From Clostridia bacterium (GTDB taxonomy: Bacteria; Bacillota; Clostridia; Oscillospirales; CAG-272): a stretch of DNA of 6,085 bases. Location: positions 1-6,085 of the forward strand of contig JAGDCE010000314.1 in the NCBI GenBank assembly GCA_017958705.1. The letters run 5' to 3'. This document shows, one piece after another, positions 5,246 to 6,085 of this stretch. The position numbers and the translations under genes were made by a program. Within the stretch, counting starts at the first letter, position 1; every line of letters starts with the position of its first letter. Under the pieces are notes generated by a model that worked only from the letters and a program-made list of their open reading frames with translations, made no database searches and was not told the DNA's origin.

Positions 5246-6085
5246 ATGAAAAAGAACAAGTCCTTCACGCTGAAAGAGCGCTTCCGCTACTGGTTCGACA
5301 ACCGGATGACGAAAGGCTCGCTCGGTCTGATCAGAGTGCTCATCATAGCCTCGGTCATTCTGGCGGTGCTTATCGCCGGGCTGATAATCCTCTTCGGGTT
5401 CAACGAGGAGGGCGAGGTCGCATCGGTGTTCTGGGACAGCATAGCGACGGTGATCAACGCCTGGATGCCGTCGTTTGAGGACGGCAGTCCCGGATATCTG
5501 ATACTGATGTCGATCACGGCGATCGCCGGCGTGCTGTTCACGAGTGTGCTGATCGGTATCATCACGAGCGCGATCGAGGAGAAGATCGACAGCCTCAAAA
5601 AAGGCAACTCCTTAGTGCTTGAAAGGGATCACACAGTCGTGCTCGGATTTTATCCCGGCGAATACACTCTGCTCAGTCAGCTGATACTCGCGGCGTCCGG
5701 CAAACCGGCGTGCGTCGTGGTCGCGGACGATCTCGACCGCGAAGAGATGGAACAGAACATCTTTGAGAACCTCGACGTCCCGAAGAATTTCCGCATCGTA
5801 TGCCGGACCGCCGACATAACCGACCCGGCGTCGCTCGAGAAATGCTCGATCGACACGTGCCGGACCGTCATAATCAGCCCGACGAACGACATGAGGACGA
5901 TAAAAACCGTCCTCGCGGTCTCGGCGCTGCTGGATGAAAAGAACGTCAGCGGCGTGGGCATCAACGCTATAATTTCGAAAAACGAGTACCGCTTCCCTTC
6001 CTCGCTCGCGGAGGCTCACAACATCACGGCGCTTCAGACGAACAATATACTCGCGAAGATGATCGCCCACTCCTGCACGCAGACA
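5246..6085 (+). CDS. Putative CASTOR/POLLUX-type ion channel with RCK/TrkA-N domain, N-terminal 280 residues (continues beyond the right edge)
   Basis: From the ATG at 5246, preceded by AAGGGG (5231-5236), the frame runs open to the window end. A basic N-terminus containing FDNRMTKG (17-24) leads into membrane helix 1 (29-51), a re-entrant pore-like segment (about 61-83) and helix 2 (85-107, with SVLIGIIT). SLKKGNSLVLERDHTVVLGF (116-135) then leads into a Rossmann-like RCK domain with VVVADDLDREEME (157-169) and a strand-helix pattern to about residue 280. This order, two helices with a pore loop and then 'rkGnS-V-E-dHtVvLG', is that of bacterial relatives of plant CASTOR/POLLUX channels. Family members are cation channels gated by cytosolic ligands, but ion and ligand are unknown here. 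The usual filter region is divergent (WMPSFEDGSPG, 73-83). The gene starts 36 nt after the GDPD stop with no terminator between, so it is likely cotranscribed. A TrkA-N potassium channel of another class is the main alternative. Confidence 0.75.
   Translation, partial: MKKNKSFTLKERFRYWFDNRMTKGSLGLIRVLIIASVILAVLIAGLIILFGFNEEGEVASVFWDSIATVINAWMPSFEDGSPGYLILMSITAIAGVLFTSVLIGIITSAIEEKIDSLKKGNSLVLERDHTVVLGFYPGEYTLLSQLILAASGKPACVVVADDLDREEMEQNIFENLDVPKNFRIVCRTADITDPASLEKCSIDTCRTVIISPTNDMRTIKTVLAVSALLDEKNVSGVGINAIISKNEYRFPSSLAEAHNITALQTNNILAKMIAHSCTQT

Noticed and set aside
5612..6070. 152-codon open frame on the minus strand opposite the channel gene
   Set aside because: The plus strand carries a continuous 280-codon frame with two membrane helices and an RCK domain, so the antisense frame is a shadow.

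Overview
The window looks like chromosomal DNA of an anaerobic Firmicute (class Clostridia, probably an uncultured gut lineage). The evidence is indirect: GC-rich coding sequence that still uses many ATA isoleucine codons, strong AGGAGG-type ribosome binding sites, AT-rich sigma-A-type promoters, and protein families with clostridial-type sequences (GalU, SCxxC-type dCMP deaminase, HD hydrolase). No tRNA, rRNA, CRISPR array, insertion sequence or phage gene was seen.

Layout: two gene clusters diverge from one AT-rich intergenic region (1648-1834). Leftward, on the minus strand, a promoter at 1689-1717 drives galU (UTP-glucose-1-phosphate uridylyltransferase), then a dCMP deaminase family gene, then rimI (ribosomal protein S18 alanine N-acetyltransferase), which starts at a GTG and runs off the left edge. 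Gaps are 24 and 2 nt, so this is very likely one operon of housekeeping functions.

Rightward, an extended -10 promoter at 1780-1808 drives four tightly packed genes: an HD-domain hydrolase (start corrected to 1835), a 64-residue single-pass membrane protein, an 861-residue secreted and C-terminally anchored glycerophosphodiester phosphodiesterase (GDPD) with extra domains, and the first 280 codons of a membrane protein resembling bacterial CASTOR/POLLUX-type ion channels with a cytoplasmic RCK/TrkA-N domain. The gaps are 1 nt, a 4-nt ATGA overlap, and 36 nt, with no terminator visible.

The right-hand cluster is the more unusual part. It puts a predicted cytoplasmic phosphohydrolase, a tiny membrane protein, a surface phosphodiesterase and a putative nucleotide- or ion-gated channel under one promoter. 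The GDPD appears to carry an N-terminal lectin-like domain and a second, catalytically degenerate GDPD-like barrel before the active one. A link between surface glycerophosphate metabolism and ion flux is conceivable, but that is inference from gene order only. Both edges cut genes: rimI at the left and the channel at the right.
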